Shown piece by piece: positions 23,310 to 31,395 of a stretch of 64,000 bases of DNA (position 1 is the stretch's first letter; the number at the start of each line of letters is the position of its first letter). A program made the translations under genes and the position numbers. Source of the stretch: Hyphomicrobiales bacterium. Its GTDB lineage: Bacteria > Pseudomonadota > Alphaproteobacteria > Rhizobiales > Beijerinckiaceae. The notes beneath the pieces are model-generated. The model had not been told where the DNA came from. It saw only the letters and a program-made list of their open reading frames with translations, and did no database searches. Location: NCBI GenBank assembly GCA_027483505.1, contig JAIXUP010000066.1, positions 32,743 to 96,742 of the forward strand, given 5' to 3'.

Positions 23310-24712
23310 GCGCCGCCTTCGATCTGGTCATCCTCGGCGCAGGCCCTGCTGGCATGAGCGCCGCGATCGCCGCAAGGCGGCATGGGCTGTCGACCGTCGT
23401 GCTTGACGACCAGCCGGAACCGGGCGGCCAAATCTATCGCGCCGTCGAGCGCCGGGCTCGATCAGCCGATGCGGCCAGCCTCGGCCCGGACTATGCCGCC
23501 GGCGCAGCCCTCGTCGAGATTTTTCGCCGATGCGGCGCCGACTACAGGCCTGTGACGCAGGTCTGGCAGATCGGGCGCGATCTCACGGTCCTCGCCTCTC
23601 ACGCCGGGGCGTCATCGGCCTTTGCAGCCCGCGCGATCGTGATTGCGGTCGGCGCGGCCGAACGGCCCGTGCCCATTCCAGGCTGGACCTTGCCGGGCGT
23701 GATGACGGTGGGCGCAGGCCAGATTCTGCTCAAGGCCAGCGCTGTGGTCCCGCCGCAACCGCTGTGGATCGCCGGGCAGGGGCCGCTGCCGTTGCTCTAT
23801 GCCGCGCAACTGATCGATGCCGGGATGCCGCCCGCCGGCATCCTCGATACGACCCCGCAAGGCGCGCTGGCCCGCAGCTGGCGTCATTTGCCGGGCGCAT
23901 TGGCGAACTGGCGCTATCTCCCCAAGGGCCTGAGCTATCTGGCGGCAATCAGGCGGGCCGGGGTGCCGCTGGTACGCCATGTGACGGAGGTCGCTGCGCT
24001 CGGCGATGGCCGGGTGACGTCGGTGCGCTATGCGGTCGGCGGACGGCTGCATGAGGCCGCTGCGGCGACCCTGCTGCTGCATGAAGGGGTTGTCCCGCAT
24101 GTGCACATGAGCCTGTCGGCTGGCGTCCGCCACAGTTGGGACGATACGCTTCAGGCGCCTGTTCCCGTGCTGGATGCTTGGGGCGAGACCAGTCTGCCGG
24201 GCTTGTTCGTTGCCGGTGATGCCGGCGGGATCGGCGGCGCCGCCATCGCCGCCATCCGAGGCGAGCGGACCGCGCTGCGCGTCGCGCACCGCGCCGGACG
24301 GATCGATTACGCTCAGCTTCAGGAGCGTGACAAGACGGCCGGCCTGCAGATGCGTCGGCATGAGCAGATTCGGCCGTTCCTCAACGCCGTGTTCACCCCG
24401 CGCAAGGCGATCCACGTGCCCGGTGATGACGTCATCATCTGCCGCTGCGAGGAGCTCACGGCGCGCGACATCCGCCAGGCGGTCGCAGCGGGATGCGTCG
24501 GGCCCAATCAGGTCAAGGCGAAGACGCGTTGCGGCATGGGTCCGTGCCAGGGTCGGCAGTGCGCCCTGACCCTACAGCAGATCGTGGCCGATGCGCGCGG
24601 CGTTGCGGTTGCGGAACTGGAGCAGCTCACAATCCGGCCGCCGCTCAGGCCGCTCACACTGGGCGAGCTCGCCAGCCTTGATCATCACCACGGCAGCGCA
24701 AACCTGACCTGA
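23306..24712 (+). CDS. FAD/NAD(P)-binding oxidoreductase, HcnB/opine-oxidase alpha-like
   Basis: A 468-residue flavoprotein. The N-terminus has LVILGAGPAGMSAA for FAD, a second dinucleotide-type region at PLWIAGQGPLPLLYAAQL, and VAGDAGGIGGAAIA for FAD ribityl contact. A C-terminal BFD-like 2Fe-2S segment has Cys379, Cys381, Cys409 and Cys414. This architecture matches HcnB, OoxA/NoxA and the alpha subunit of hydroxyproline dehydrogenases, which oxidise amino or imino acids. Those complexes normally also need a DadA-like beta subunit (HcnC/OoxB), and none is adjacent. Substrate is therefore unknown. It is convergent with the SDR gene, 5 bp apart. Confidence 0.82.
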   Translation: MSAAFDLVILGAGPAGMSAAIAARRHGLSTVVLDDQPEPGGQIYRAVERRARSADAASLGPDYAAGAALVEIFRRCGADYRPVTQVWQIGRDLTVLASHAGASSAFAARAIVIAVGAAERPVPIPGWTLPGVMTVGAGQILLKASAVVPPQPLWIAGQGPLPLLYAAQLIDAGMPPAGILDTTPQGALARSWRHLPGALANWRYLPKGLSYLAAIRRAGVPLVRHVTEVAALGDGRVTSVRYAVGGRLHEAAAATLLLHEGVVPHVHMSLSAGVRHSWDDTLQAPVPVLDAWGETSLPGLFVAGDAGGIGGAAIAAIRGERTALRVAHRAGRIDYAQLQERDKTAGLQMRRHEQIRPFLNAVFTPRKAIHVPGDDVIICRCEELTARDIRQAVAAGCVGPNQVKAKTRCGMGPCQGRQCALTLQQIVADARGVAVAELEQLTIRPPLRPLTLGELASLDHHHGSANLT

Positions 24713-24717
24713 TCATC

Positions 24718-25464
24718 TCATCCCGCCGTGACGCCGCCATCGACGAGGAGGATGTGTCCGGTGATGAACGCCGCAGCCGGGGACAGCAGGAAACGGATGG
24801 CGGCGGCAACCTCCGCGGCCTCGCCGAAGCGGCCCAGCGGGATCGATGCGAGCATCTTCTCCCGGCGCGGCGCATCGGCCCGCGCCACTTCGGTCATCGG
24901 TGTTGCGATCGGGCCCGGCGCGACCGCGTTGACCCTGACCTGAGCCGGCGCAAGTTCGAGGGCGAGCGCCTTTGTCAAGCCGTTCACGCCGGCTTTCGAC
25001 GCGGCGTAGGCAGCCGCCCGCGGGTGGCCAATCATGCCGATCTGGCTCGACAGCAGGACGATCGAGCCGCTGCGCTGAGCGCTCATGATCCGTCCCGAGT
25101 CGCGCGCCAGCACAAAGCTGGCTCCGAGATTGAGCGCGAGCGTTGCGTCGAAGGCGGCCTGATCGGTATCGAGGCCAGCACGGTGATCGAAAATGCCCGC
25201 ACTGCTGACGAGCCCATCAAGCCCCCCCAGAACAGCCGCCGCCGCAGTGACAAGGCCCTCTGCCCCGGCTGCGGCGAGATCGCGCGTCAGGATATGCGCG
25301 GCAGGGACGATCTCCCCCAACGAGGCCGCCTCTGCCGCATCGCGCGCCAGAACCACGACGCTGGCGCCATCCGCCAGGGCCGCGAGAACACAGGCGCGGC
25401 CGATGCCCGATCCAGCGCCAGTCACAAACAGGCGCATTCCGGCAAGATCTGATCTAGGCTGCAT
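24718..25464 (-). CDS. SDR family oxidoreductase
   Basis: A 248-residue classical short-chain dehydrogenase. The NAD(P) motif is TGAGSGIG; SSAG replaces the usual NNAG; the catalytic Ser is in LLSSQIG and the Tyr-Lys pair in YAASKAG; the C-terminal DGGVTAG is typical. ALARDAAEA after the second strand, without a basic residue at the key position, gives no firm NAD/NADP choice. ATG 25464 places the Rossmann fold about 12 residues in; the extra upstream codons are not family-like. It is divergent from the CMD-like gene with 26 bp between starts, so promoters must overlap the coding ends. Substrate unknown. Confidence 0.85.
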   Translation of the reverse strand: MQPRSDLAGMRLFVTGAGSGIGRACVLAALADGASVVVLARDAAEAASLGEIVPAAHILTRDLAAAGAEGLVTAAAAVLGGLDGLVSSAGIFDHRAGLDTDQAAFDATLALNLGASFVLARDSGRIMSAQRSGSIVLLSSQIGMIGHPRAAAYAASKAGVNGLTKALALELAPAQVRVNAVAPGPIATPMTEVARADAPRREKMLASIPLGRFGEAAEVAAAIRFLLSPAAAFITGHILLVDGGVTAG

Positions 25465-25490
25465 CGCCCGCCCCGAAAGGACATGATGGA

Positions 25491-26240
25491 ATGACCGGCA
25501 AGACATCCGAACCCGCCGCGCCGACGCCGGCGACCACCGCGCCAGACATAGCGGCGCGGCTTCAGGCTGTGAAGGCCAAGCGCGGCTATCTGCTGCCGCA
25601 TCATGGTCTGCTCGCCGTGACGTCGGAACGGCTGCTGGACGCCTATGATCAGGCCTATACCGCGCTCGCGCTCGACATGCGCGTGCTGAGCGTCCACGAC
25701 CGCGAATTCGTCTGGCTGGCGATCCTGATCGCCACCGATGAGGCGCTGGCGACCCATCACATCCCGAAGTTTCGGGCCGATGGCGGCAGCGATGACGAGA
25801 TTGCAGCCATCCTGCGGCTCAGCGCCTGGGCGATGGGCGGCAAGGCCTATGACTTCGTGGCCCGGCACTGGCTGGCGCACCTTCCGGACTTCGACCCTGA
25901 TGTCCACTACAGGTCCGCGTTGCACCGGCTGGCGGACGGCGTCTCGCTGCGGCTGGCGCTTTTGGCGGTTGCCGCGGTCCATGCCGCCTGCGGCGAGCAT
26001 GCGTTGCTGGCGCGCGCCATCATCCTCGCCTATGCGGCGGATGTGCCGGAGCCTGACCTCGCAGAAGCACTCTCGCTGGTGATGTTCCCCGGCAGCGTTC
26101 CAAACTTTGTGGAGGCGTCCAGGGTCTGGCTTGACCTGATCCGGGCCGGCAAGGTTGCCCCCTCGCCCGCCTTCGCCGCATGGGCGGGGCTGGAAGGCCA
26201 GGGCGGGCATGACGAGGCGAGCCGCGCCGCACCAACCTGA
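25491..26240 (+). CDS. Carboxymuconolactone decarboxylase-like protein (paralogue 1)
   Basis: A 249-residue helical protein of the CMD/AhpD superfamily. Two repeats can be read: the first with RGYLLPHHGLLA and TDEALATHHIPKFRADGGSDDEI, the second after the middle of the protein. The helix that in AhpD carries CxxC has no cysteines here, but the glutamate and histidine (E-x-L-A-T-H-H) remain, as in CMD-type enzymes. It shares RGYLLP(H/Y)H and overall pattern with the gene at 26261-26926 on the opposite strand, so the two are paralogues. Function is unknown; relatives open lactone rings or act as peroxidase partners, which are not shown here. Confidence 0.65.
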   Translation: MTGKTSEPAAPTPATTAPDIAARLQAVKAKRGYLLPHHGLLAVTSERLLDAYDQAYTALALDMRVLSVHDREFVWLAILIATDEALATHHIPKFRADGGSDDEIAAILRLSAWAMGGKAYDFVARHWLAHLPDFDPDVHYRSALHRLADGVSLRLALLAVAAVHAACGEHALLARAIILAYAADVPEPDLAEALSLVMFPGSVPNFVEASRVWLDLIRAGKVAPSPAFAAWAGLEGQGGHDEASRAAPT

Positions 26241-26260
26241 CCGGAGCCGCGCCGGGCCGC

Positions 26261-26926
26261 TCAGTAGGGCGCCGGCACGAGGCCGGCCTTGGCGGCCTCC
26301 TCCCAGAACGAGACGGCCTCGATCAGCGTGTTGCCGCCGCAGGGCAGCAGCAGGTAGCTCAGCCCCTCGCACACCTCCGCAGGAGTCGCGGAAGCGTCGA
26401 AGGCGAGCCGCAGGTGCAGCGTCATTCCAGCCTGATGGCGCCGCGCCGCATGGCAAACCAGCGCCGTCAGATGGGCCAGCTTCGGATCAAGCCCGGCGGA
26501 GACCTGCACAAAGGCGCCGAGATAGGCCCGTTCGAGATCATCCGGCAAGGTCCAGGCGGCCCAGTTGTCGCCGGAGAACTGCATCGTTGCGAAGCCGTCC
26601 GTGACGGCCGCGATCGCGACCGCCCGCACGATGTCGCCTTGCGTCAGGCCGGCCTTGATCGCGCGCTTCATGTGGATGAAGCCATGAACTTCCCGCGCGG
26701 CGGCCAGCAGGCCCGCCCAGACGGTCTCGCGTTCGGCCGCTGTCAGGATGCGGGGCACCAGCGTCAGCGACTCGTAGAACGCATCGTAGCGCTGCAGCAG
26801 TTCCGGAGCCGAGGCTGCGAACATGCGGTGATAGGGCAGGAGATAGCCGCGCTTGCCTTCGACCTCGGCAAGGATGCGTGCGGCCTCCGGCGCCAGCGGA
26901 CGAGGGGTGATCGGCGGTGCATCCAT
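26261..26926 (-). CDS. Carboxymuconolactone decarboxylase-like protein (paralogue 2)
   Basis: A 221-residue CMD-superfamily protein. The core helix reads REVHGFIHMKRAIKAGLTQGDI, with the Glu and His positions of CMD but no CxxC pair. The N-terminal EGKRGYLLPYHRMFA closely matches the convergent paralogue, whose stop is 20 bp away. GGAG lies at good distance before ATG 26924-26926. It is followed upstream-to-downstream by the GMC oxidoreductase being read just ahead of it on the same strand (16 bp gap), so the two could be in one transcript. Activity is unknown. Confidence 0.65.
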   Translation of the reverse strand: MDAPPITPRPLAPEAARILAEVEGKRGYLLPYHRMFAASAPELLQRYDAFYESLTLVPRILTAAERETVWAGLLAAAREVHGFIHMKRAIKAGLTQGDIVRAVAIAAVTDGFATMQFSGDNWAAWTLPDDLERAYLGAFVQVSAGLDPKLAHLTALVCHAARRHQAGMTLHLRLAFDASATPAEVCEGLSYLLLPCGGNTLIEAVSFWEEAAKAGLVPAPY

Positions 26927-26941
26927 GACAGGCTCCTGACA

Positions 26942-28558
26942 TCAGTCCATCCGCATCATCATCGCGGCATGCTCGGCGATCATGATGGTGGGGGCGGCGG
27001 TGTTCGACGACGTGATGCGCGGCATGACCGAGGCGTCAACAATGCGCAAGCCCTCAACGCCATGAACGCGCAGCTTGGCGTCGACGACAGCGCCTTCATC
27101 TGCCGCGACGCCCATCCTGCAGGTGCCCACCGGATGGTAGACCGTGTCGGCAGAGGCGGCGATGAAGGCATCCAGCTCGGCGTCGGTCGTCAGCTTTGCG
27201 CCGGGCGCCAACTCCGCGCCGCGCCAGGGATCGAAGGGCGCGCTGGCGAAAATCTCGCGCAGGAGCCTGATGCCCTGCCGCAGGACGATACGGTCCGGCA
27301 TGGCGGAGAGGTAATTCGGGCGGATGACCGGGGCCGACAGCGGGTCGGCTGATGCGAGCGTGATCGTGCCGCGGCTCGACGGGCGCATCTGGAAGATGTT
27401 GGCGAAGAATCCATGTCCCATATCAGGCGTGCGGACCATGCCGGCAAAGGGCAGCCGCAACGTCGCCGTCGACAGGCCGGGCATGAAGCTGGCCTGAAGG
27501 TCCGGCAGGTCGAGGCTTGCATCGGACTTGAACAACCCGCCAACCTCGATCGGGAAACTTGCTGCGGGACCAGTTCCCGAGACCCAGGCCTGCAGCCCCG
27601 CGAGCACAGCCCTGTCGACGCGCCGGAGGCGATCAATCGTGTCGGTCGTGTTGGTCGCGTGCATGACCCTGATCAGCAGATGGTCCTGCAGGTTCTGACC
27701 AACTCCAGGCAGGTCGGCGTGCACGGGGATGTCATGCGCCTTCAGATGCGCGGCCGGGCCGATGCCCGACAGCATCAGCAGTTGCGGTGCGTTGACCGTC
27801 CCGGCGCAAAGGATGACCTCCCGGCCGGCCCTGAGCGTGATCTCGCGACCCTTGTGGCCCACCACGACCCCGGTGGCGCGGCCTGCCTCGATGGCAATCC
27901 GCCTGACCTGCACTCGGGTGCGGATGGTGAGATTGGGGCGCGGTCGTGCCGGGTCGAGAAAGGCCCGGGCCGTGCTGACGCGCCGGCCCTCGCGGATGGT
28001 GAAGTCATAGGGTCCGGCTCCCAGCGGATGGCCGCCGTTGAAGTCCTCCGTGCGGCCATGGCCGGCGGCTGCCGCACCGTTCAGGAAGACGTCGAACAGC
28101 GGGTTGGCCAGCCGCCGCCGCGACACGGCCAGCGGCCCGCCAACGCCATGCCAGGCGGGATCCAGATCCGGGTTGTGCTCGCTCCTGCGGAAGGAGGGCG
28201 CGACGGAGGCCCAATCCCATCCCGGCAGGCCAGCCTGCGCCCAGCCGTCGAAATCCGAGGGCAGGCCGCGCATGTAGACCATGCCGTTGATCGCGGTCGA
28301 GCCGCCAAGCGCCTTGCCGCGCGGCCAGCGCAGGCGGCGGTTGTCCAGATGCGGTTCCGGCTCGGTGACATAGTTCCAGTTGGCGATCGTGCTGCGCAGC
28401 AGCACGCCGGTCATCAGCGGCACCGAGAAGAGCGGCCCGCGCGCCTTGCCGCCCGCTTCCAGCAGCAGCACCGAGACCGATGGATCCTCGCTCAGCCGCG
28501 CCGCCAGCACGGCGCCGGCAGCGCCCGCGCCAACAATGATGTAGTCCGCCTCTGACAT
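26942..28558 (-). CDS. GMC family oxidoreductase (choline dehydrogenase-like)
   Basis: A 538-residue FAD-dependent alcohol dehydrogenase of the glucose-methanol-choline family. The ADP-binding fold is YIIVGAGAAGAVLAARL; the first GMC signature contains GKALGGSTAING; the second is near GTVNAPQLLMLSGIGP; the C-terminal active site has the His of TVYHPVGTCRMG and the Asn of TSSNTAAPT. No signal peptide is seen, so it is probably cytoplasmic. ATG 28558 is chosen because GGGGAG lies 10 bases upstream; ATG 28567 sits on that site. It is divergent from the substrate-binding protein gene. Substrate may be an alcohol from the compound that transporter brings in; this is inference. Confidence 0.88.
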   Translation of the reverse strand: MSEADYIIVGAGAAGAVLAARLSEDPSVSVLLLEAGGKARGPLFSVPLMTGVLLRSTIANWNYVTEPEPHLDNRRLRWPRGKALGGSTAINGMVYMRGLPSDFDGWAQAGLPGWDWASVAPSFRRSEHNPDLDPAWHGVGGPLAVSRRRLANPLFDVFLNGAAAAGHGRTEDFNGGHPLGAGPYDFTIREGRRVSTARAFLDPARPRPNLTIRTRVQVRRIAIEAGRATGVVVGHKGREITLRAGREVILCAGTVNAPQLLMLSGIGPAAHLKAHDIPVHADLPGVGQNLQDHLLIRVMHATNTTDTIDRLRRVDRAVLAGLQAWVSGTGPAASFPIEVGGLFKSDASLDLPDLQASFMPGLSTATLRLPFAGMVRTPDMGHGFFANIFQMRPSSRGTITLASADPLSAPVIRPNYLSAMPDRIVLRQGIRLLREIFASAPFDPWRGAELAPGAKLTTDAELDAFIAASADTVYHPVGTCRMGVAADEGAVVDAKLRVHGVEGLRIVDASVMPRITSSNTAAPTIMIAEHAAMMMRMD

Positions 28559-28580
28559 CCCGCCCATGCTCCCCGGCCTA

Positions 28581-28608
28581 TTGTTAAGCCGCTTGTCTTG
28601 GGTATGCT
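28581..28608 (+). promoter_or_regulatory. Predicted sigma70-type promoter for the TauA/SsuA-like transporter operon
   Basis: TTGTTA (28581-28586) and TATGCT (28603-28608) are separated by 16 bp in the divergent region between the GMC gene and the substrate-binding protein gene. Transcription would begin near 28615, leaving a leader of about 65 nt. The match is moderate and the site is predicted by eye. Confidence 0.4.
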
Positions 28609-28680
28609 ACAACATCGGCTCCGATCAGGAGCCTTCCTCGCAGTGCCCTTGCCGCCATTTTGAATCCGGGAGCTTCCGCC

Positions 28681-29745
28681 ATGTCGCTGTCACGCCGTTC
28701 TGTCCTGGCCACCACCGGCGCTGCCCTCGTCGCCCCCGCGTTGCCGACGCGCGTTTTCGCGCAGGCGCCTGTGCCCGAGCTGCAGACCATGCGGTCGACA
28801 GCCAAGTCCTGGCTCTGGGCAGCCGAGGACTATGCCCAGGCCGCCGGCTTCTTTGAACGGGCGCGCGTGAAGGTCGTTTCCAACGCCTCGAACCGTGGCA
28901 CCAACATCGCGGCGCTCGCTGGCAGCGGGGTCGACATCGTGCTGGGCGATCCGGGCGAGGCCATGCGTGGCAAGGGCTCGGGCATGGCGATCAAGACTTT
29001 CATCCAGACCGTCAACAAGTATGCCTCCAACGTGGTGATCAAGAAGTCGGTCCTCGAGCGGCTGGGCGTGACCGAGGCCTCTCCGGTCGAGCGCAAGATC
29101 GCGGCCCTGAAGGGTCTGCGGCTGGGCACGACGGGACCGGGCGCGGCGCCGGATGCATTGTTCCGCTGGCTGGCGGTGAACGGCAACATCAACCCGAACA
29201 CCGAGATGCGGCTGGTGACCATCCAGGGCGGCGGCCCCGGCATGCTGGCCGGCCTGCAGCAGGATGTGATCGACGGTTTCTGCCTGTCGTCGCCGACCTC
29301 GGATCTTGCCGTGCAGACCCGCGATTGCGCCTATCTGTTCAATATGGCGCTCAATCCGCCGCCCTTCTTCCAGAATTATCTGTACATCTGCGCCAGCACG
29401 TCAGAGGCGGCGCTGCGCAACGCCGACAAGCGCGAGGCGCTGGTACGCTATTGCCACGGCATCAGCATGGCTCTCAAATCGATCAACACCGAGACGGCCA
29501 AGCTCAAGGAATGGGCGGACAAGTGGTTTGAAGGCCTGCCGCCCGAGATCGCGCAGGTGTCCTTCGACATCAACTCGAAGATCTTCTTCGCCGATCCGGT
29601 GCCGCAAGCCGCCCTGTTCGCCAACAATGTGAGCTTCCTGAATGCGGTCAACCAGACCATGAATGCCGACCTCATCCCGGCCAGCCTCACCTTCGAGGCG
29701 CAGTTCGACTCGGCTGTCTGCCGGGAGGGCGTGGCGCGGGCCTGA
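28681..29745 (+). CDS. ABC transporter substrate-binding protein, NMT1/TauA/SsuA-like
   Basis: A 354-residue periplasmic binding protein. The N-terminus MSLSRRSVLATTGAALVAPALP is a twin-arginine-style signal ending in RVFA. The mature part has two lobes typical of type 2 binding proteins (GSGVDIVLGDPGEAMRGKG; GLRLGTTGPGAAPDALFRW). The family binds sulfonates, nitrate, pyrimidines or aromatic acids; the ligand here is not evident. ATG 28681 follows GGGAG; a longer start at 28660 would place the signal peptide inward. It heads an operon with an ATPase, a permease and an amidohydrolase. Confidence 0.85.
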   Translation: MSLSRRSVLATTGAALVAPALPTRVFAQAPVPELQTMRSTAKSWLWAAEDYAQAAGFFERARVKVVSNASNRGTNIAALAGSGVDIVLGDPGEAMRGKGSGMAIKTFIQTVNKYASNVVIKKSVLERLGVTEASPVERKIAALKGLRLGTTGPGAAPDALFRWLAVNGNINPNTEMRLVTIQGGGPGMLAGLQQDVIDGFCLSSPTSDLAVQTRDCAYLFNMALNPPPFFQNYLYICASTSEAALRNADKREALVRYCHGISMALKSINTETAKLKEWADKWFEGLPPEIAQVSFDINSKIFFADPVPQAALFANNVSFLNAVNQTMNADLIPASLTFEAQFDSAVCREGVARA

Positions 29746-29759
29746 GCCGGGCAGCCGCC

Positions 29760-30536
29760 ATGACCATCACGGTTCGCGGCGCGGAAAAGCGCTATGTCAG
29801 CCGCGGCCGTGAGGTGCGCGCGCTCGACAATGTCGATCTCGACATCGCGGCGGGCGAGTTCGTGGCCTTTGTCGGTCCGTCCGGCTGCGGCAAATCCACC
29901 TTGCTGAACATGGTGGCCGGGATCCTGCCCCTGACAGGGGGCACGATCCGTCATGACGGCGTCGCGGTCAGCGGCATCAACCGCGCCGTCGGCTACATGA
30001 CGCAGGTGGATTCGGTTTTGCCCTGGCACACGGTGTTCGAGAATGTCGAACTGCCGCTGAAGTTTCGCGGCGTGCCGGCCGCGGAGCGCAAGAGCCGGGT
30101 TGACGCGATGCTGGCGCGGGTCAACCTCACCGGTTTCGAAAGCAGCTTTCCGGCCGAACTCTCCGGCGGGATGCGCAAGCGGGTCGCCCTCGCCCAGGTC
30201 CTGGTCTACGATCCGGGAACGCTGCTAATGGACGAACCCTTCGGCGCGCTGGACGCCCAGCTCAAGCTGCTGATGCAGGCCGAGCTTCTCGCTATCTGGC
30301 AGGCCACCGGCAAGACCGTGGTGTTCGTGACCCATGACCTCTCGGAAGCGGTGACCCTGGCCAGCCGGGTGATCGTGTTCTCGGGCCGGCCGGGACGGAT
30401 CAAGGCGATCGAGACGGTGCCGCTTGCGTATCCGCGCGATCCGTTCAAGGTCCGCTTCCTGCCCGAGTTCGAAGCCTGCTACGCCAAGCTCTGGGCTGCG
30501 CTTGCGCCCGAGATCGCCAAAGGGGAGGCCGTCTAG
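29760..30536 (+). CDS. ABC transporter ATP-binding protein, TauB/SsuB-like
   Basis: A 258-residue ABC ATPase with Walker A GPSGCGKST, Q-loop region YMTQVDSVLPWHT, signature LSGGMRKRVALA, Walker B LLMDEPFGALDAQ and switch VTHDLSEAV. These are typical of the nitrate/sulfonate/taurine importer class. It follows the binding protein by 14 bp and its stop ends directly at the permease ATG, so the transporter is one translational unit. Confidence 0.93.
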   Translation: MTITVRGAEKRYVSRGREVRALDNVDLDIAAGEFVAFVGPSGCGKSTLLNMVAGILPLTGGTIRHDGVAVSGINRAVGYMTQVDSVLPWHTVFENVELPLKFRGVPAAERKSRVDAMLARVNLTGFESSFPAELSGGMRKRVALAQVLVYDPGTLLMDEPFGALDAQLKLLMQAELLAIWQATGKTVVFVTHDLSEAVTLASRVIVFSGRPGRIKAIETVPLAYPRDPFKVRFLPEFEACYAKLWAALAPEIAKGEAV

Positions 30537-31373
30537 ATGTCGGCCCATGCTGATGAAGCCGCCGCCATCGGCGGGGGAAAGACCGCCGCCGTAGCCGCCT
30601 GGGATGCGGAGCAGAGCGCGCGGCGCCGGCTCATTCTGGTTGGCCGCATCGTCGTCGGCGTGGCGCTGGTGGCCTTCTGGGAATATGCGTCGGGTCGGAT
30701 GATCGACAAGCTGTTCGTCTCATCTCCCTCCGCCGTGTCGCTGAGGCTCTGGCGCTGGCTTGGCGACGGCAGCCTGTGGAACCACCTGTCGATCACGCTG
30801 TACGCGACCGCGCTCGGTTTCATCATCGGCTCGCTGGTTGGCTTCGTGATGGGCCTTCTGTTCGGCCGCTACCGGACCATCGCCGACATTTTCGATCCCT
30901 ATATCACCGCGCTCTATTCGATCCCGAAGATCGCGCTCGCGCCGCTGTTCATCATCTGGTTCGGCATCGGCATCGAATCAAAAGTCGCCGTCTCGGCCTC
31001 GATCGTGTTCTTCGTGGTGTTCCTCAATACCTATGCCGGGGTGCGTGACGTCAACCCGATCTACATTCATGCCACCCGCATCATGGGCGGCAACGAGTAT
31101 CACGTGCTGCGCCATGTCATGATCCCCTCGGCCGCATCATGGGTCATCACCGGGCTCAAGGTGTCGGTGCCCTATGCGCTGGTCGGCACGGTGATCGGCG
31201 AGTTCATGTCATCGAACCGGGGGATCGGCTTCATCATCGCCCAGGCGACCGGCCTGTTCGACACCACATCGGTGTTCGCCGGTCTGGTCATCCTCGGCGT
31301 CGTCGGCGCGGTGATCAATGTCGGCCTGCGCCATGCCGAAAGCTGGCTGCTGCGCTGGAAGGCGCAGGACTAG
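30537..31373 (+). CDS. ABC transporter permease, TauC/SsuC-like
   Basis: A 278-residue inner-membrane protein with about six hydrophobic segments and the permease coupling loop (EAA-type) around HATRIMGGNEYHVLRHVMIPSAASWVITGLK. It completes the importer with the adjacent ATPase and binding protein; as usual for the class it would work as a homodimer. It begins one base after the ATPase stop and is followed after 22 bp by the amidohydrolase gene. Confidence 0.92.
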   Translation: MSAHADEAAAIGGGKTAAVAAWDAEQSARRRLILVGRIVVGVALVAFWEYASGRMIDKLFVSSPSAVSLRLWRWLGDGSLWNHLSITLYATALGFIIGSLVGFVMGLLFGRYRTIADIFDPYITALYSIPKIALAPLFIIWFGIGIESKVAVSASIVFFVVFLNTYAGVRDVNPIYIHATRIMGGNEYHVLRHVMIPSAASWVITGLKVSVPYALVGTVIGEFMSSNRGIGFIIAQATGLFDTTSVFAGLVILGVVGAVINVGLRHAESWLLRWKAQD

Positions 31374-31395
31374 AGCCATCGGGGACGAAACGATC

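Noticed and set aside
23013..24712. Hydrogen cyanide synthase hcnAB
   Set aside because: HcnC is missing and the same subunit types occur in opine and hydroxyproline oxidases, so cyanide production is not supported.
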